Shown here: one piece after another, positions 7,233 to 16,046 of the stretch | How positions within the stretch are numbered: the stretch's first letter is position 1 | Layout of the letters: every line of letters starts with the position of its first letter | Source: a candidate division Zixibacteria bacterium SM23_73_2 | Lineage (GTDB): Bacteria > Zixibacteria > MSB-5A5 > SM23-73-2 | DNA: 39,433 bases | Assembly (NCBI GenBank): GCA_001304315.1 | Contig: LJUW01000036.1 | Coordinates: 1 to 39,433 of the forward strand | Reading direction: 5' to 3' | Notes under the pieces: model-generated | Seen by the model: the letters and a program-made list of their open reading frames with translations, nothing else | What the model was told of the DNA's origin: nothing | Databases searched by the model: none | Made by a program: the position numbers and the translations under genes

Positions 7233-9689
7233 ATGAATGAGATGTTCACAGAGAAAGCCAGGAAGGCGATAGAATATGCCAGGGATGAGGCTGCCAGATT
7301 GCGGCATGATTATATTGGAACGGAGCACCTTCTATTGGGCCTCATCCGTCTGGGTGAGGGAAGGGCCATTGAGGTCTTAATCAATATCGGGATAGATTTA
7401 AACGAGCTTAAGGGTTCGGTGGAGGAGGTGGTGCAGCCTTCCGCGGGAACCCTTACCCTGGGCCAGCCTCCCCTGACAGCCAGGGCAAAAAAGAGTCTGG
7501 AGCTTGCCACCCAGGAAGCCCGCGCCTTAAGAACGAAAGAGGTGGACTGCGAGCATATCCTTTTGGCTCTTTTGAGGGACGAGGAGGGTGTGGCAGCCCA
7601 GGTTTTGTCGATGTATGAGGTGGATTATAAAGAAGCTTATGAGGAACTGAAAAACATCCGTGCAGGAAAGCCCTCCTCTTATGGAAGAAAAAGGAAGAAG
7701 ACCAAAACACCTGCTTTGGATCACTTTGGAAGGGATCTGACCGAGCTGGCCCGAAGAGGGAAATTGGACCCCATTATCGGAAGGGACAATGAGATCGAAA
7801 GGGTTTCCCAGATACTCTCTCGCCGGAAGAAAAACAACCCGGTTTTAATCGGCGAGCCAGGAGTGGGAAAGACTGCAATCGCTGAAGGATTAGCTCAAAG
7901 GATAGTTCAGGGAAAGGTTCCCCAGATTTTGGAAAACAGAAGGATCGTAACTTTGGACATGGCGGCTTTGGTTGCCGGTACAAAATATCGGGGTCAGTTC
8001 GAGGAGAGGATGAAGGCGGTTATGAGTGAGATCATCAACTCCAAGGATGTGATAATCTTTTTGGATGAGCTGCACACCATTGTGGGAGCCGGAAGCGCCG
8101 AGGGCTCCCTGGATGCCTCGAACATCTTCAAGCCCACCCTCTCCCGAGGGGAGATCCAATGTATAGGTGCTACCACCCTGAATGAGTACCGAAAATACAT
8201 TGAGAAGGATGGTGCTTTAGAGCGGAGATTTCAGACGGTAATGGTAGATCCGCCTTCTGCCGAGGACACCATTGCTATACTCAAGGGTTTAAGACAAAAA
8301 TATGAAGAGCATCACAAAGTCAAGATCACCGATGAGGCAATTGATGCCGCAGTTAGGCTTTCGGATCGGTATATCTCCGGTAGGTTTCAGCCCGACAAGG
8401 CTATCGATGTGATGGACGAGGCTGGTTCCAAAGCTCACCTGGCATCTTACACTAAACCGCCGGAGTTCGACGAGTTGGATAGTGAAATAAAAAGGATACA
8501 GAAATCCAAGGAACAGGCGGTTAAGGATCAGGAATTCGAAACCGCAGCCAAACTCCGGGATGAGCTCAAGTTTAAAAAGGATCAGCTGGAGAAGCTGAAG
8601 AACAAATGGGTTGCGGAAAGGGAAAAGATCACGGTCAAACTTAGCGATGAGGATATCGCTGAGGTGGTTTCCAAGATGACCGGTATACCTCTTTTCAGAC
8701 TGGAGGAAAAGGAGTCGAAAAAGCTTTTAAGGATGGAAGAGGAGCTGAAGAAGAGAATCGTTGGTCAGGATAAGGCCATTTCATCCATAACCAGAGCCAT
8801 AAGAAGATCGAGAGCAGGGCTGGGCGATCCCCGTCGTCCCATCGGTTCTTTTATCTTCTTGGGACCCACCGGGGTGGGAAAAACCGAGCTGGGCCGAGCT
8901 TTAGCAGCTTTTTTGTTCGAGGACGAGGACAGCCTGGTCAGGATAGATATGTCGGAGTATATGGAGAAGTTCTCAGTTTCCAGGCTTATTGGAGCACCTC
9001 CCGGATACGTGGGTTACGAGGAGGGAGGCCAGCTTACCGAGAAGGTCCGGAGAAAACCATACTCGGTTGTGCTTTTAGACGAAATAGAGAAAGCCCATCC
9101 CGAGGTTTTCAATATCTTGCTTCAGATGTTGGATGATGGTCAACTGACCGATAGCTTTGGAAGGAAGGTCGATTTCAGAAACACGGTTGTGATCATGACC
9201 TCGAATATGGGAACCAGGCAGATAAAGTCGGGCAAGGGCATGGGGTTCCAGAAGGGGGATGAGAAATCCAGTTACCAGCAGATGAAGGATAAGATAATGG
9301 ACGAGGTCAAAAAGACATTCAATCCTGAGCTTCTGAACCGAATCGATGAGACGATTATCTTCAAGGCTTTGGGGATTAAAGAGATAATGGAGATCGTAAA
9401 CATTCTGCTCTCCGACGTTGCCAAAAGGCTTGCCGATAAAGGTATATCCTTCGAGCTTACTGAATCTGCCAAGGAATTATTGGCTGATAAGGGGTATAAC
9501 CCGACCTTTGGTGCCCGTCCCTTGAAAAGATCGATCCAGAATTTTCTGGAGGATCCTTTGGCTGAGGAGATCATCAGAGGTCAGTTTGCCTGCGATTGTC
9601 ACGTTTTAATAGATAGAAAACCAAAAGAGGATAAGCTTTTCTTTGACATAAGGGTTGGAGAAAAAGCTGGTAAACAGAAGGTGAAATAA
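7233..9689 (+). CDS. clpC: ATP-dependent Clp protease ATP-binding subunit ClpC
   Basis: AAA+ unfoldase that recognises phospho-arginine-tagged proteins through its N-domain and feeds them to ClpP. The 818-residue product has all ClpC parts in order: N-domain with two Clp repeats (1-150); first AAA module with Walker A GEPGVGKT (about 207) and Walker B IIFLDE; a middle domain with a UVR motif (about 433-460), which separates ClpC from ClpB; second AAA module with GPTGVGKT (about 543), [14 protein letters not shown] and a C-terminal D2-small domain. ATG 7233 has GGGAG 6 bases upstream. Placement after mcsA-mcsB points to an arginine-phosphorylation quality-control pathway; clpP is not in the window. 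Confidence 0.97.
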   Translation: MNEMFTEKARKAIEYARDEAARLRHDYIGTEHLLLGLIRLGEGRAIEVLINIGIDLNELKGSVEEVVQPSAGTLTLGQPPLTARAKKSLELATQEARALRTKEVDCEHILLALLRDEEGVAAQVLSMYEVDYKEAYEELKNIRAGKPSSYGRKRKKTKTPALDHFGRDLTELARRGKLDPIIGRDNEIERVSQILSRRKKNNPVLIGEPGVGKTAIAEGLAQRIVQGKVPQILENRRIVTLDMAALVAGTKYRGQFEERMKAVMSEIINSKDVIIFLDELHTIVGAGSAEGSLDASNIFKPTLSRGEIQCIGATTLNEYRKYIEKDGALERRFQTVMVDPPSAEDTIAILKGLRQKYEEHHKVKITDEAIDAAVRLSDRYISGRFQPDKAIDVMDEAGSKAHLASYTKPPEFDELDSEIKRIQKSKEQAVKDQEFETAAKLRDELKFKKDQLEKLKNKWVAEREKITVKLSDEDIAEVVSKMTGIPLFRLEEKESKKLLRMEEELKKRIVGQDKAISSITRAIRRSRAGLGDPRRPIGSFIFLGPTGVGKTELGRALAAFLFEDEDSLVRIDMSEYMEKFSVSRLIGAPPGYVGYEEGGQLTEKVRRKPYSVVLLDEIEKAHPEVFNILLQMLDDGQLTDSFGRKVDFRNTVVIMTSNMGTRQIKSGKGMGFQKGDEKSSYQQMKDKIMDEVKKTFNPELLNRIDETIIFKALGIKEIMEIVNILLSDVAKRLADKGISFELTESAKELLADKGYNPTFGARPLKRSIQNFLEDPLAEEIIRGQFACDCHVLIDRKPKEDKLFFDIRVGEKAGKQKVK

Positions 9690-9704
9690 AAGGGAAGGTA
9701 GTTT

Positions 9705-9956
9705 ATGGCTCATAAAAAGGGAGTAGGTTCATCCAGAAACGGGAGAGACTCCCACGGACAGAGATTAGGAGTGAAGTGTTTCAGTGGAGAAGCTGTTTTA
9801 GCTGGATCTATACTGGTTCGTCAACGGGGAACCAGGGTCTATCCGGGTTATAATGTGGGGATGGGAAGGGATAATACCCTGTTTGCCAGGATCACCGGTG
9901 TAGTGAAGTATGAGAGAAAGGGAAAAGGAAAAAAATTAGTTTCAGTTTACCCGTAA
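9705..9956 (+). CDS. rpmA: 50S ribosomal protein L27
   Basis: L27 reaches the peptidyl-transferase centre with its flexible N-terminus. The 83-residue product begins directly [10 protein letters not shown], so it lacks the cleavable N-terminal extension found in Firmicutes L27. The core [12 protein letters not shown] and [20 protein letters not shown] are diagnostic. It lies 15 bases after clpC. Its usual partner rplU (L21) is not adjacent, which is an uncommon arrangement. The 116 bases after it show no convincing terminator. Confidence 0.97.
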   Translation: MAHKKGVGSSRNGRDSHGQRLGVKCFSGEAVLAGSILVRQRGTRVYPGYNVGMGRDNTLFARITGVVKYERKGKGKKLVSVYP

Positions 9957-10072
9957 TTTTTTTACAAAAGATTGCTAATTTTTTCACAAGCTTCAAAACT
10001 TCTTCACCGAAAAGAATACCTTTATCGTTTTTTGGGTTTGTAGATTAAACCAAAGGTCTTTTATTATCCAAG

Positions 10073-10738
10073 ATGAAATCATTTGGTATTTTGCTTGCCG
10101 GATGTGGTTTTTGGGATGGTTCAGATGTTTGGGAATCCGTTTTGATCTCTTATTTTTTGTCCAGAAGGAAAATGCCTTATTCTTTCCTAACCTTGGATAT
10201 GAGTCAGAAGGAGGTGGTGGATCACATCACCGCCAATAGCTTCCCCCAGACAAGGAGTTTATTATCCGAATCAGCCAGAATCGGGGGTTCGGAGATGAAG
10301 ATCTTAGAGGATGTAGCTTTAGAACAGCTTTTGGGTCTTTTTATCCCTGGAGGTTGGGGCCTTCTGAAAAACCTTTCGGAGTTTGACTTAGAGCAGAATT
10401 CATTCGGTGTGGATAAAAGAGTGAAAATATTTTTAAGGTCGATTCACCGGAGGAAGAAACCGATGGGGGGATGCGGGCTGGCTACCTTTCTTTTGGCTTT
10501 TTGCCTTAACGATCTTTCCGGATCACCAATAAATTTGACCCTGGGCAATGATGCCAAACTGTCCAAAAAGCTTGAGGGTTTTGGAGTAAACCACGTTATC
10601 TCCAAAGCATCCGAAGCGGTGGTAGATAAGGAACACAAGATAGTCACCACCCCGGGAACCCTTTTGAAGAAAAACATCTCGGAGGTTTCCTCCGGGATAG
10701 AGAATTTGGTCCTGGGGGTTTTGGAATTAACCTGTTAA
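10073..10738 (+). CDS. elbB: ElbB-like class I glutamine-amidotransferase-fold protein
   Basis: Member of the DJ-1/PfpI-like ElbB family, annotated as isoprenoid-biosynthesis protein with glyoxalase activity in some members; the physiological role is uncertain. Recognised from the N-terminal LLAGCGFWDGSDVWESVL, the central SESARIGG, the FIPGGWGLLKNLSEF segment and the nucleophile-elbow-like GGCGLATFLLA with its cysteine. Its 221 residues match the family. The start ATG 10073 has only a weak ribosome-binding site. The fumarase genes follow after 18 bases, so co-transcription is probable though the functional link is unclear. Confidence 0.85.
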   Translation: MKSFGILLAGCGFWDGSDVWESVLISYFLSRRKMPYSFLTLDMSQKEVVDHITANSFPQTRSLLSESARIGGSEMKILEDVALEQLLGLFIPGGWGLLKNLSEFDLEQNSFGVDKRVKIFLRSIHRRKKPMGGCGLATFLLAFCLNDLSGSPINLTLGNDAKLSKKLEGFGVNHVISKASEAVVDKEHKIVTTPGTLLKKNISEVSSGIENLVLGVLELTC

Positions 10739-10756
10739 AATCAAAAAGGAGGTAAT

Positions 10757-11593
10757 ATGCGTCAGATTGATGCAGCCAAGATAACCGAGGAAGTGAAAAA
10801 GCTTTGCATCGAAGCCAATTATTATCTGGGCAAGGATGTCATGGATGCGCTGGAGGCCGGACACAAAAAAGAGGAATCACCGGTGGGCAAGGAGATTATC
10901 TCCCAGATTTTGGAGAACGATAAGATCGCAGCCGAAGGGGTATTCCCCATGTGTCAGGACACCGGTGCTGCGGTGGTTTTCGTGGAACAGGGTGCGGACG
11001 TTTTCGTCAACGGGAACCTTTTCGAAGCGATAAACGAAGGGGTGAGGCAGGGTTATAAAGATGGTTATTTGAGAAAGTCGATGTGCGATCCCATCACCAG
11101 GAAAAACACCGGAGACAACACCCCGGCAATCATTCACATGAACGTTGTGCCCGGAGACAAGCTCAAGATCATCGTGGCTCCCAAAGGAGGCGGATCGGAG
11201 AACATGAGCTTCGTTAAGATGATGAAGCCGGCTGACGGGATTGAAGGGGTCAAGGAATTTGTAATCGATTCGGTTAAAAACGCTGGTTCAAATCCCTGTC
11301 CCCCTATTGTCGTTGGAGTGGGCATCGGTGGAATTTTCGAGAAGTCTGCCCAGCTTGCCAAAAAGGCTCTTTTGAGAACTATAGGCTCCAAGCATCCAGA
11401 CCCATTCTATGCTGACCTGGAAGCTGAGCTTCTGGAGAAGGTGAACAAGACCGGAGTGGGTCCCCAGGGCTTGGGCGGAACAGTTACCGCTCTGGCGGTT
11501 TTCGTTGAGGTTCATCCCTGTCACATCGCCAGCTTCCCCGCAGCAGTGAACATCAACTGCCATGCGGCAAGGCACAAAGAGGCGGTTATTTAG
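10757..11593 (+). CDS. Class I fumarate hydratase, alpha subunit (Fe-S domain)
   Basis: Large subunit of a two-subunit, oxygen-sensitive class I hydro-lyase, converting fumarate to malate in the TCA cycle; tartrate dehydratase is the close alternative. The 278-residue product keeps the three cysteines that bind the 4Fe-4S cluster: C66 in PMCQDTGAAV, C110 in SMCDPITRKNTGDNTPA and C181 in SNPCPPIVVGVGIGG. AAGGAGG stands 4 bases before ATG 10757. The beta subunit follows after 50 bases. The separate-subunit form is typical of anaerobes and many deep-branching bacteria, unlike the fused E. coli FumA. Tartrate use cannot be excluded from sequence, but fumarase is the default. Confidence 0.92.
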   Translation: MRQIDAAKITEEVKKLCIEANYYLGKDVMDALEAGHKKEESPVGKEIISQILENDKIAAEGVFPMCQDTGAAVVFVEQGADVFVNGNLFEAINEGVRQGYKDGYLRKSMCDPITRKNTGDNTPAIIHMNVVPGDKLKIIVAPKGGGSENMSFVKMMKPADGIEGVKEFVIDSVKNAGSNPCPPIVVGVGIGGIFEKSAQLAKKALLRTIGSKHPDPFYADLEAELLEKVNKTGVGPQGLGGTVTALAVFVEVHPCHIASFPAAVNINCHAARHKEAVI

Positions 11594-11643
11594 TGGTTAG
11601 CTGTTGGTAGTTAGAAAAAGATAAAAACTATGGAGGTAATAAA

Positions 11644-12201
11644 ATGGCTGAGGTAAAGAGATTGAATACCCCTTTGACTGATGAAGATATCGAGGGGTTG
11701 AAAATTGGAGATAATGTTTTAATAACAGGTGAGATATTTACAGCCAGGGATGCAGCCCATAAAAAAATGGTCGAAATTCTGGATAAGGGTGAAAAGCTCC
11801 CTTTTGACATAAAAGGACAATTAATCTATTATGTCGGGCCTTCACCAACTCGCCCTGGACAGGTTATAGGTTCTGCGGGACCAACGACATCGGGAAGGAT
11901 GAATAAATATGCACCCCGGATTCTGGAGGCTGGGTCAAAGGGGATGATCGGAAAAGGTGAGATGGGTGGTGGAGTGCCCGATGCTTTGAAAAAAAACAAG
12001 GGTGCATATTTCATAGTTGTCGGTGGTGCTGCTGCTTTGATCTCCAAATCGATCACTGCCAATGAACTGGTCGCCTGGGAGGAGATGGGAGCAGAGGCGG
12101 TCAGGAAGTATACGGTCAAGGATTTCCCGGCTATCGTTGCCCAGGATTCCCACGGGGGGAATATGTACGTTGAGGGAATAAAGAAGTATAGTAAGATTTA
12201 A
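11644..12201 (+). CDS. Class I fumarate hydratase, beta subunit
   Basis: C-terminal-domain partner of the preceding gene. The 185 residues include GEIFTARDAAHKKM, the substrate-binding PTRPGQVIGSAGPTTSGRM and KGMIGKGEMG, all typical of class I fumarase beta subunits, and the tail VKDFPAIVAQDSHGGNMY. GGAGG lies 7 bases before ATG 11644. The pair ends with a strong terminator 28 bases downstream, closing the + strand block. Confidence 0.92.
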   Translation: MAEVKRLNTPLTDEDIEGLKIGDNVLITGEIFTARDAAHKKMVEILDKGEKLPFDIKGQLIYYVGPSPTRPGQVIGSAGPTTSGRMNKYAPRILEAGSKGMIGKGEMGGGVPDALKKNKGAYFIVVGGAAALISKSITANELVAWEEMGAEAVRKYTVKDFPAIVAQDSHGGNMYVEGIKKYSKI

Positions 12202-12229
12202 ACAACTCCCTTAAATAAGTTTATTTTAT

Positions 12230-12259
12230 GGGCGGGGTTACCTCCCGCCCTTTTTTTTT
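12230..12259 (+). terminator. Intrinsic terminator of the elbB-fumarase unit
   Basis: GGGCGGG (12230-12236) pairs with CCCGCCC (12244-12250), followed directly by nine T. It is the clearest terminator in the window and marks the end of the + strand block. Confidence 0.93.
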
Positions 12260-12276
12260 CAAAACCTCCCCTTAAT

Positions 12277-12416
12277 CCCCTCCTTAGAAAGGAGGGGAAA
12301 CCGTTTCCTCTCCTTTTTAAGGAGAGGGTCAGGGTAAGTATAATTAGGCAAAAACATCTTTTGTTGTTGCCAAATTTTTAATTCGGCAATCCCTTGCTGC
12401 ATTTTAAATGCAGCAA
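12277..12416. repeat. Series of intergenic hairpins
   Basis: Three palindromes in a row: CCCCTCCTT/AAGGAGGGG (12277-12297), CTCTCCTT/AAGGAGAG (12308-12326) and TTGCTGCATTT/AAATGCAGCAA (12394-12416). A looser TTGCC...GGCAA pair precedes the last one. They fill the space between the convergent fumarase and dockerin genes; no gene is seen. Confidence 0.65.
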
Positions 12417-12460
12417 CAACGCTAATCCTCCTGTTTTGCCTTCTATGTTAGGTTCAAAAA

Positions 12461-13228
12461 CTAATATCCCACTTGTGGAGGGGGACCACTTTTTAAAAGG
12501 TAGTTTGCCAAATAAATCACGTCAGATAAATTAATCAGGCAGTCTGCGTTCATATCTGCGTTGGTATAAGAACAGGGGAAATATCCAGGTTCAGACCCAG
12601 ATTTCAAAAGATACCTTGCAAGATGAATCACATCTGATAAGTTCACCGAATCGTCTAAGTTCGCATCACCAAGCAATACATCTGAAGATTCAATATGGAA
12701 AATTCCCTTTTCAAACTGGGGAGTAAAAGTAGAGCCTTCATCTGTATCCATACGAAGATCATAAAAAGTTCCAAGTACAATGCTAAGTGTATCTATCGTT
12801 ACTGTACCCGTATCCGTGGCAGTAAAGAACAAATTTACAGCTGGGCCTCGCCCTGGCTTTATCGTCTGGTCCACTAAGTAAGCTACAGCAGCGCACACTA
12901 ATATATTTTGGACATTATCAATAGTATCAAATTTAGCCTGCATTGGCTCAGCTCTAGTTCCTGTAAAACTTACAGAGTCCAGAAAAAGAGGTCCGGTCCA
13001 ATGAAAAGGGAAAGTAAATGCTGCTAAAACCTCATCATTTTCTATAATGGTAGAAATGACAACTTTGCCACTACACGACGAACTATCGATATAAGAACAT
13101 CTCTGTTCAAACAAGACCGAATCTAGACCATAAGGATCTAACGGATCCTGCTGAGCAAAGCTATTGCTAAGGAAGATAAATATAAACAGCAAATCCATTA
13201 AAAGAAACTTTGTTATTGTTTTGCTCAC
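12461..13228 (-). CDS. Exported protein with cohesin-like domain and paired dockerin-like repeats
   Basis: Not a named family. GTG start at 13228 is set by AGGAG 7 bases upstream and a near-consensus promoter further up. Residues 1-25 form a signal peptide (LLFIFIFLSNSFA, then QQD). Residues about 35-185 look like an all-beta sandwich resembling cohesin-type domains (alternating hydrophobics, FPFHWTGPLFLDSVSF); this is a weak, pattern-based call. The last 65 residues carry two calcium-loop repeats, LGDANLDDSVNLSDVIHLARYLL and NADCLINLSDVIYLANYLL, like dockerin type I or EF-hand loops. The same C-terminal module ends two other exported proteins here. Likely secreted or surface-located; function unknown. 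It is monocistronic. Confidence 0.7.
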   Translation of the reverse strand: MSKTITKFLLMDLLFIFIFLSNSFAQQDPLDPYGLDSVLFEQRCSYIDSSSCSGKVVISTIIENDEVLAAFTFPFHWTGPLFLDSVSFTGTRAEPMQAKFDTIDNVQNILVCAAVAYLVDQTIKPGRGPAVNLFFTATDTGTVTIDTLSIVLGTFYDLRMDTDEGSTFTPQFEKGIFHIESSDVLLGDANLDDSVNLSDVIHLARYLLKSGSEPGYFPCSYTNADMNADCLINLSDVIYLANYLLKSGPPPQVGY

Positions 13229-13287
13229 CCCCGGTCTCCTATGCTTAGGACTTAAACTCTATTATAAAAATGCAACAACCTATTTAT

Positions 13288-13316
13288 ATAATAATAAAGA
13301 CCTTAATATTTGTCAA
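13288..13316 (-). promoter_or_regulatory. Promoter of the cohesin-like/dockerin gene
   Basis: On the minus strand TTGACA (13316-13311), a 17-base spacer and TATTAT (13293-13288) make a near-consensus sigma70 promoter about 60 bases before the GTG start. Confidence 0.75.
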
Positions 13317-13451
13317 AAGAAAAATTCAAATTTTTTGATACTCAAAAGGTGTTATACCAATTTTAAAATCAACACCCGTATGTGTTTAAGAAACAACTTT
13401 AAAAGGGTGTTAGCCTAATGCGTTACAACACATTAAATTGTGTATGTATTT

Positions 13452-13534
13452 GTAGGTCGGATTTCAAAATCCGACTATAAGAGAGTCGATTTTAGAAAAT
13501 CGATCCGAAGGATCGATCCTTCGGATCGACCTAC
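13452..13534. repeat. Nested hairpin cluster bounded by GTAGGTCG/CGACCTAC
   Basis: An 83-base palindromic cluster with outer arms GTAGGTCG (13452-13459) and CGACCTAC (13527-13534). Inside are GTCGGATTT/AAATCCGAC, GATTTT/AAAATC and the self-complementary GATCCGAAGGATCGATCCTTCGGATC region. It lies just after the mscS stop codon and could also end mscS transcription. The arrangement of hairpins inside larger inverted ends resembles a small non-autonomous element. Confidence 0.7.
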
Positions 13535-13554
13535 TAAAAGTCTTAAAGAATCTG

Positions 13555-14448
13555 CTAAGCAGATGCTTTGCTCTCCACTACCAGCTTTCCTTTGTTCTCT
13601 CCCTCTCCCATATAGAGGGTGACATGGGGGAAGGGTATCTCGATTCCCTTTTCATCGAAGGTCTTTTTGACCCTGCGCCTGAACTCCCTGGCTACGTCCC
13701 ACTGCTTTATGGGAAGGGTTTTGAACATTACCTTTATGATCACCGCTGAGTCAGCGAAATCGTCCACTCCCAGGATCTGAAGAGGCTCCAGTATTATCTC
13801 AGAATAGTCAGGATCTTTTTGCATCCCATCTGCGATCTCTTTTAAGGTTTCCATCACCTTATCAACGTCCTCCTTGTAAGCCACTCCGATGTCCAGAAGC
13901 GCCCGGGACCATTCCTTGGTCATATTGGAAGCAGTGGAGATGGAGCCGTTGGGAATGAAGTGAACTTTTCCCTCCAGGTCCCTTAGTACCGTGGTTCTCA
14001 AAGACATCTGCTCTACCACCCCTCCAACTCCTGCTACGCTGACCACGTCCCCTACCCGGTACTGATCCTCCATCAAAATGAAAAAGCCGTTGATCACATC
14101 CTTGACCAAAGACTGAGCACCAAAACCCAAAGCCAAACCTATTATTCCAGCACCAGCGATTAACGGTCCGATGTCCAAGCCCAGCTCTCTTATAATCATC
14201 ATTAAAGCCACCGCTAAAATCACCGCCATAAGTCCGGTCTGGATGATCCTGCCCAAAGTCTTTGCCCTTTTCTCGGTCTCCGAGGGGACCACCCCTTCCT
14301 GTTTGAGAACCACCTTTTCAAACCTGTGAATTATCACTTTCACGATCCGGTAGGCGATAAAGGCACCCAGAAGGATAAAAGCTATTTTCACCCCGTGGGT
14401 TAAAAGCCAGTGAATGATGGAATCCAGCGAGAATGGCATCGAGGGCAT
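13555..14448 (-). CDS. mscS: Small-conductance mechanosensitive channel, MscS family
   Basis: MscS channels open on membrane tension to release solutes during hypo-osmotic shock. The 297-residue product has three membrane segments (about 13-35, 62-90, 92-120). The third is the glycine/alanine-rich pore helix (GAGIIGLALGFGAQSLVKD) followed by the family motif GFFILMEDQYRVGDVV, then the beta domain (VEQMSLRTTVLRDLEGKVHFIPNG) and an alpha/beta C-terminal cage (about 180-285). AAGGAGG lies 5 bases upstream of ATG 14448. It sits between dockerin-protein genes and appears to be its own transcription unit. Confidence 0.93.
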   Translation of the reverse strand: MPSMPFSLDSIIHWLLTHGVKIAFILLGAFIAYRIVKVIIHRFEKVVLKQEGVVPSETEKRAKTLGRIIQTGLMAVILAVALMMIIRELGLDIGPLIAGAGIIGLALGFGAQSLVKDVINGFFILMEDQYRVGDVVSVAGVGGVVEQMSLRTTVLRDLEGKVHFIPNGSISTASNMTKEWSRALLDIGVAYKEDVDKVMETLKEIADGMQKDPDYSEIILEPLQILGVDDFADSAVIIKVMFKTLPIKQWDVAREFRRRVKKTFDEKGIEIPFPHVTLYMGEGENKGKLVVESKASA

Positions 14449-14682
14449 ATGAACCTCCTTTGATTTTTAGATTTTTTCTGCTAAAACAGTTTTAAGTAAA
14501 AAGTATTTTAATATTCAAACCTTTAACTTTTTCCGAACTGTTTCTTTTCTTTTGCCATAGAATATAAGCTTAACTTAAAAATCTTCAAGAAAAAATGGGA
14601 AGAATTTTAATTTAAAAAATAAGAAGACAACTAACGAAAGTCAGGTGATGGGATTATAAAAAATGTTTGATTCGGATTCGGT

Positions 14683-15999
14683 TTAATAAAAATAACCATA
14701 AAAGCAGCCGTGCTTTGGAGGGGGTACTCCGGGTTTTAAAATGTAGTTAGCGAGATATATCGCATCCCCTATGCTGATCTGACAGTCGCAGTCAGGGTCC
14801 GCTCTCCAGACAGGCTGGGGGAGCTTCACCGGTTTGCCAAAGTAGAAGTTTGCCAGAAGGATAACGTCATCCAGTCCCAGATTCCAGTTTCCGTTCACAT
14901 CGCCATTGAGGTAATTGATCGCCAGGTTTTGCGGTCCATCCCCAACATAGTAGCTTTTCAAAATTTCACCGGAGGAGTCGATTTTGGTAACGTTATCAGT
15001 TTGAAAATTAGAGGTGTAAACCGTTGAGTCCTGAAAAGAGATTACCGAGACCACCCCGGTATCTCCGGGTAGTTCTAAAGGATTTGAAGACCCATGAAAA
15101 ACGCTGTCTCCTTTTACATCAAAGGTATAGACCTGGCCATCGGTTCCCCAGCCCCCGGCAGCAATATAACCCACTCCGTCAGGAGAAACAGAGATGATTC
15201 CAGGACTTCCCCCAATTTCAAAACTATCTATTTGCGCTCCTCTCTTTGTCCACAGGTTCGAGGATTTAGACTCCGAGTTTCTGCCAACCTCAACTACCTT
15301 CTTTACCACATCGTTTATGGGGTCTATTATATAGATTTTACCCCATTGGGACTGGTAATCCCCGGTGCAGACTACATAGAGTTCTCCCTGGCTATCTAAA
15401 TCCAGATACTGGGGATTGGTGCCTACGTTTATCACCTTAAGAACAGAATCTCCCTGGGTATCGAAAACAGCTACCGTGCCCTGTCCGTAAATCCCGGGAT
15501 AGGAGATGAAGCTGGTATTGCAAACGTAACCCTTGTTTAGGTTCTCCAGGATAAAAATCCCTGCGGGGTTTTCCCCGATGTAGAAGGAGTCGATTTTGGT
15601 TTTTGTACGCAGATCGATTTTAAACAGAGAATCCGCAGAAAAACAGGTGAGGTAGGCATATTTACCGCAATCTGAGAAATCCATAGCCCAGGGGTTACGA
15701 GCTAATCCTCCTCCGATATTAATGCTGTCTATCTTGGTATCGGTGTTGATGTTGTATATGTGGATATCCGCTGAGCCGGAGTTGACCACGTAGACCAGGC
15801 TGTCCCTGACCTTAACCTGGTTAGGAATGAACCCGGTGGTGGCGAAATTCCGGGTAATCTCATCGGTTTTTAAATTGATTTTAGACAGGGTGCATCCCAA
15901 ACCATTGATAACGTAAACTGTCGGATCTGCTCCCCAAATATTGGTGAATAGAATCTGTATAAGGATAAAAATAAAAAATGATTTTTTTATCATCTTCAA
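14683..15999 (-). CDS. Exported YVTN-type beta-propeller with dockerin-like C-terminus; possible cobalamin-binding BtuG analogue
   Basis: 438 residues. A signal peptide (about 1-23, ending NIWGA) precedes a seven-bladed-type propeller (about 25-350) made of repeats such as VYVINGLGCTLSKINLKT and YVVNSGSADIHIYNI, i.e. the YVTN/YncE family. The C-terminal 60 residues hold two dockerin-like loops (GDVNGNWNLGLDDVILLANF and ADPDCDCQISIGDAIYLANY). It begins 47 bases after btuB and has no clear promoter, so it should share the cobalamin riboswitch. Known parallel: in Bacteroides, BtuB is paired with BtuG, a surface beta-propeller of very high B12 affinity. A BtuG-like role is inference; no lipobox is present, so anchoring would differ. 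Confidence 0.75.
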   Translation of the reverse strand: MKMIKKSFFIFILIQILFTNIWGADPTVYVINGLGCTLSKINLKTDEITRNFATTGFIPNQVKVRDSLVYVVNSGSADIHIYNINTDTKIDSINIGGGLARNPWAMDFSDCGKYAYLTCFSADSLFKIDLRTKTKIDSFYIGENPAGIFILENLNKGYVCNTSFISYPGIYGQGTVAVFDTQGDSVLKVINVGTNPQYLDLDSQGELYVVCTGDYQSQWGKIYIIDPINDVVKKVVEVGRNSESKSSNLWTKRGAQIDSFEIGGSPGIISVSPDGVGYIAAGGWGTDGQVYTFDVKGDSVFHGSSNPLELPGDTGVVSVISFQDSTVYTSNFQTDNVTKIDSSGEILKSYYVGDGPQNLAINYLNGDVNGNWNLGLDDVILLANFYFGKPVKLPQPVWRADPDCDCQISIGDAIYLANYILKPGVPPPKHGCFYGYFY

Positions 16000-16046
16000 A
16001 CTCCTTCAAATTAAAATATTTCTTTGACTCATAACACCTGAGATTT

